Program-made: the position numbers and the translations under genes
Notes under the pieces: model-generated
The model's input: the letters and a program-made list of their open reading frames with translations, nothing else
Told to the model about the DNA's origin: nothing
Database searches by the model: none
DNA from: Apostichopus japonicus
Taxonomy: Eukaryota > Echinodermata > Holothuroidea > Aspidochirotida > Stichopodidae
DNA length: 64,000 nt
Assembly (NCBI RefSeq): GCF_037975245.1
Contig: NC_092574.1
Location: 1,442,001 to 1,506,000, forward strand
Direction of reading: 5' to 3'
Shown: positions 60,101 through 64,000 of the stretch, piece after piece
How positions within the stretch are numbered: the first letter of the stretch is position 1
Layout: each line of letters opens with the position of its first letter

Positions 60101-63100
60101 GATGAACAATCACCCTGGCATGTGTGTATGTTCTGTCAGTACGTAAGGGTTGTGTATCTTGGAATGCGATGGACAACTAGATTCAAAATCAAGCCTGTAC
60201 TTTGAGAAGACAAAGGTCATTCATCTCTTCCTGAATGTTACAATGGGTGGTTATAAATTTCAAAGACCACATTCAAACATTTACACATAGTTATACCCAG
60301 AATAGAAGATCTACCCACCCACTATAAATGTTATCACAGTTTCACTTTTCCATGTGTTTACACAAATTATTCAGGCCTTGATTTCCATTTCCCTCAAACG
60401 ATCTTAGACCTCCAGAAAGAGACAATTATTCTTGGATCTTGATGCTATGTGTGACCTTTATCTAGTAGTTTGGAGTTACCATGTTTACAAGGTTTGCAGA
60501 CTTTGACTTCTACTGACCACACACCAAGTATATAATGCAACCATCATCCAATTTGTTGAGTTATCATGTTTACAAGCTTGCATCACACACACACACACAA
60601 CCACATACATAACAGCTAGACCACATGGGTTACTTGTCTTCCAAGGGAAACTAACCTAAGAGCAAAAATGATCCTGCTCTACAAAAACCATTCAAGGAAA
60701 CTTTCTATTTATGGAATAAAAATAATAATTAATTAAAATGGAAGTTAGCATTGTGACACAGTGCATTTCAGTATGATGTCAGTACGATGTCATACGACCC
60801 CCATCAAAGTTCAAAGTTTTCAACATAGTGTAGTACTACAATATGATACAGTTGCAAACAGCCAGGGACAAGTTCAGACAAAGCACATGTACAAGGTCTT
60901 GAACATATCTCAACACTGACATACATTGTGCTACAAATTTCATCATTGGTATGCAAATTAAGCAATACACATACACATTAAAGCAAAACATTCCAATCCA
61001 AAAACAAAGAACTAAATCTTTTCATGTGAACACACATAACTTATCATTGTGTTCCCAATATAAGCAATTAACTTTTTCATTTAATAGCAATGTTAACTTT
61101 TGCCACCAATTCTTCATGCAAAGTATGCTAGACTAGGTACGTGTGCCAGGGAACTTTGCGGGTCTAAGGAATTGTTTGTTTGTTTGTCATAGGCAATGAG
61201 CAGTCTTTTCTGAAGAACCTTACCATGCATGTGGCATCTATGCAATAAACAAACAATATATTTTGTAATTAAGAGTACTAGCACCTGTCAGAAGACAACA
61301 AGTTTAAAAACACAAACAACTGATTTTAAATTTCTCTCTACCTTTCATAGCATTTGGCAATAGCTTCACAGGCTCTCCCCATTCCTTCTTGATCCTTAAA
61401 ATTCCTGCATAGATCCATGTATCGGCTCAAATACTGATAAAAGAGGGCGAAATGATGATAAAATTATACCAGACTTGATATTTATTACATAGGAAGAGTT
61501 AAATAGAAGAAAAAAAATCACGGACATCCTGACACAAACAATATCAGGAGGATCATCTGCTGTACATTTGATTATTTTTAAATTATGAAAATATTAAATC
61601 CATGTAACTTCACATCTGGTCATGGTACACAGCCGCCACCTTTAGTAAGTCAGTTGATTAAAGTTTCATTAATATATGTTATATGTATTCACTGTGTTAT
61701 TCTAAAATAAAACAAAATAAATGTAATAATAAAAACATCATAAACATGTTTATGACAAATTTAAAACACAATATATCACTAGCTTACTAGGTGCTTGTAA
61801 ACTTACACCATATTGATCAATAGCTAAATCAAGGTCATCCCATCAATGCAGAATACAAGACGTACAATTAACATGAAACACATTTTTGTGAAATCGTAAA
61901 AATAGCTGTTTCTTCATGACTTTCTGCGTTATTAGCAACAAACCAGTTTGGGTATTACCATCAGACTGTACCGTAGTTGTGTAAGGTGATGACCAAATAC
62001 CCATCTGTGGTCAATCACAATGTTGTGGCATAGGATGAGGATGAGTATAAACATGGACGATGCCATCGCAAGCATTCTTGGTAAAGGTAATTAACTAATG
62101 TGCTAAGATGTATCATGTATGATAAATTAATGTGTTTTAAAGACCCAAACCAAAGGATCATGCTCCATGTTGTACTACCTCCAGTGCTGTTTCAGCATCC
62201 CCGGCATGTTCATACGCAAGACCTAATTTATAACTCGCTTCTCCTTCTTTCCTCCCATCGCGACCTGCAGGAACGACAATACATAAGTTTGGCCTCTTAT
62301 CATGTGTCATTTAGTTCAAATTTGTCATTTAGTTAGAATTAGATAGCAAACACTTAATTTTATATATTTGGTCTTAAAATAAAGCTATTTTATACAAAAT
62401 GTGGTTGAATGCCTTGAGCAATGCAATAACTTCAATCCATGACATGTAAAAAATTAGCTTCTTTCCACCAACATTTTACAACCTATTTACTAACAATTTA
62501 CTAACATATTAAAACCTACCCTTAATCTAATACTGAAGAGCACTCATGTGAAAGTCTGTCTCATTTGTTTCATCATTGTACACAAAGAGTTCCAATAAAG
62601 GTTTAGATCACACCAATGTTGTCATAGGGCTAAGCTTATGTTAGCATATACATAACATGTAAACTGATAATTGACTGGTACTGGCAAAGGGTTCATAAAG
62701 AGAAGTTAACCACTACAATCATATCAGCCATACTGATAATGTGTGACAATATGTCTTATCACTTACTCTCCTTTGCCATATCAAAAGCTTTCTGCAAACA
62801 GTTGATTTCCTCTTCGGTGTCTGTTTTTCGGTGAGTATCAGCTATGGCAGTGTACAACCTCCTCAGATGTTCGCACGCCTCTGAATGCAGACTGATTCCT
62901 TCTTCAGTCTTCCACTGCTTCTCTTTGGCCAGAGTGTAATATTCTTCAAAGTGGGCTGCTGCATCATCAAACTGACCTTAAATGAGAAAATTCAGAAATA
63001 TTTAGCCGAAATGAAGTTACTGCAACTGGACCAAAGAACAATTTTTTTTTTTTAAATTATCATTGTCACCTTTAATGAGGGTAGTCCTGCTCAGTGCAGA

Positions 63101-64000
63101 AGCACTGCTTTCCAGAGGAGCCCTCAAAGATTAATTTCCCTTGGTCAGAACTTCACAATTAGATGAAATTGTAAATGCAGAACTGAAAATGGGTAATCTC
63201 AGAGCATAGTATGTTGAAGGGACTATATGATAATGTAAAGTTTCTAGATATGCTAAAGTGGCCACAGAGTAATCCTAAGCATTTTTGTCATTTTTGGATT
63301 GCCTGGAATAGCTCAGTTTGTGATATTGGTAAGTGTTCACAGGCTTCAATGGCAGACTTCACTTAATTTGTTCTACCAATAAGCAATGCTTCTTCTTCAC
63401 AGTAGTTCCAATAAAAAGCATACTCTGCCACATCAGATAGTAATGTCACTTCAAGTATTATATCTATGTATATAAACTTATGTTATATCAGAAGGCAGCT
63501 ATGCACAAGCATTGCAGCAATCTGTGGTAAAATAGTTTTTTACTTACTTCTTCTTTCAAAAGCCAGACCCATGTTACAATGGGCTTCACCCACCACCTTT
63601 TGGTCATCATCTGGAACTTTGACAGCCATTTCCAAACAGGACTGGAAAAAGTGGTCAGAGAGGGTCAAGTCCCCTATCTCTAAGAAATAATCAGCAAGCT
63701 TGTGTCTTGCAGCATAGACTCCTCTCATATCGCCTAATGAAAGAATAAAGATAGACGTGAAACACTCAACAATAACAGAAATAAAATGAAAGTATTCATC
63801 ACAATGTGCTTACAAGTGTTCAGAAATTGAAATCATTTCAACACAGTACACTGGCAGGTAAATTGCATTCCATTGAACTTAATATGATGATAACTTATTA
63901 TTGGTCAACTACATCCTTGATAATTTGGCTGTTTTATTGTTTGTAGTTTGTCAATAAAGCTGTCTTATGAATTAGAGGTTTCCCCCCTTACCAATAAATG
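57184..64000 (-). CDS. TTC29: Tetratricopeptide repeat protein 29-like, 5' end outside window
   Basis: Minus-strand exons in coding order: 63992-64000 (partial), 63548-63733, 62767-62976, 62179-62264, 61342-61433, 59706-59829, 57680-57908 and 57184-57203, ending at TGA. Every junction is GT-AG and phases match, giving about 318 codons. TPR-type helices recur: KLADYFLEIGDLTLSDHFF, AHCNMGLAFERR, ASYKLGLAYEHAGDAETALE, ACEAIAKCYERQGKLEEAV, AHCQACSCLGSIYNSLGQY, then HFFGKAYTTARSTGDSSN. The sequence order matches TTC29, which in vertebrates is about 475 aa and is needed for intraflagellar transport or axonemal dynein function in sperm flagella and cilia. Roughly the first third should lie beyond 64000. 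The last coding exon adds only a few residues ending in EEG. Introns contain no recognisable transposon. I am sure of the TPR protein and fairly sure of the TTC29 identity. Confidence 0.88.

Overview
This is an A+T-rich, repeat-heavy piece of an animal genome. Introns are GT-AG, genes are split and widely spaced, and hAT, LINE, Penelope and SINE relics are abundant. The gene content (an SQSTM1/p62 orthologue, a ciliary TTC29-like TPR gene and a kisspeptin/galanin-type receptor outside the vertebrate pattern) and the transposon flora fit a marine invertebrate deuterostome. An echinoderm or other ambulacrarian is my best guess; this is inference, not proof.

Layout. Positions 1-28,400 hold almost no recognisable gene. 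There is a decayed LINE (about 785-2,110, minus), a Penelope-like GIY-YIG tail split by a hAT insertion (8,690-9,420), a hammerhead-ribozyme motif (12,475-12,535), GATATC satellite arrays bounded by inverted repeats (13,746-14,850), a three-deep nest of DNA transposons (18,022-19,413), several other hAT elements with intact 8-bp target duplications, and a LINE 3' tail (27,640-28,433). Two small exon-like segments (22,945-22,985 and 26,572-26,669) join in frame and may belong to an unidentified gene.

Positions 28,498-35,183 (plus) are a complete seven-coding-exon SQSTM1/p62 gene of 464 codons with PB1, ZZ, LIR and UBA modules. Its probable 3' UTR contains a 60-bp duplication and a 43-bp minisatellite that resembles a tRNA A box. 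Positions 37,000-48,000 are again transposons, a tRNA-derived SINE, a long AAT microsatellite and a 41-bp minisatellite with higher-order structure.

Positions 48,070-51,799 (minus) are a complete three-exon class A GPCR (378 aa) whose second intron carries a 62-bp minisatellite. Positions 57,184-64,000 (minus) are the 3' two-thirds of a TTC29-like axonemal TPR gene whose 5' exons lie beyond the window.

The three genes show no sign of acting in one pathway: selective autophagy, neuropeptide signalling and cilia. The most distinctive signals are in the repeats: the hammerhead motif, the nested hAT insertions with exact target duplications, and the tandem arrays.
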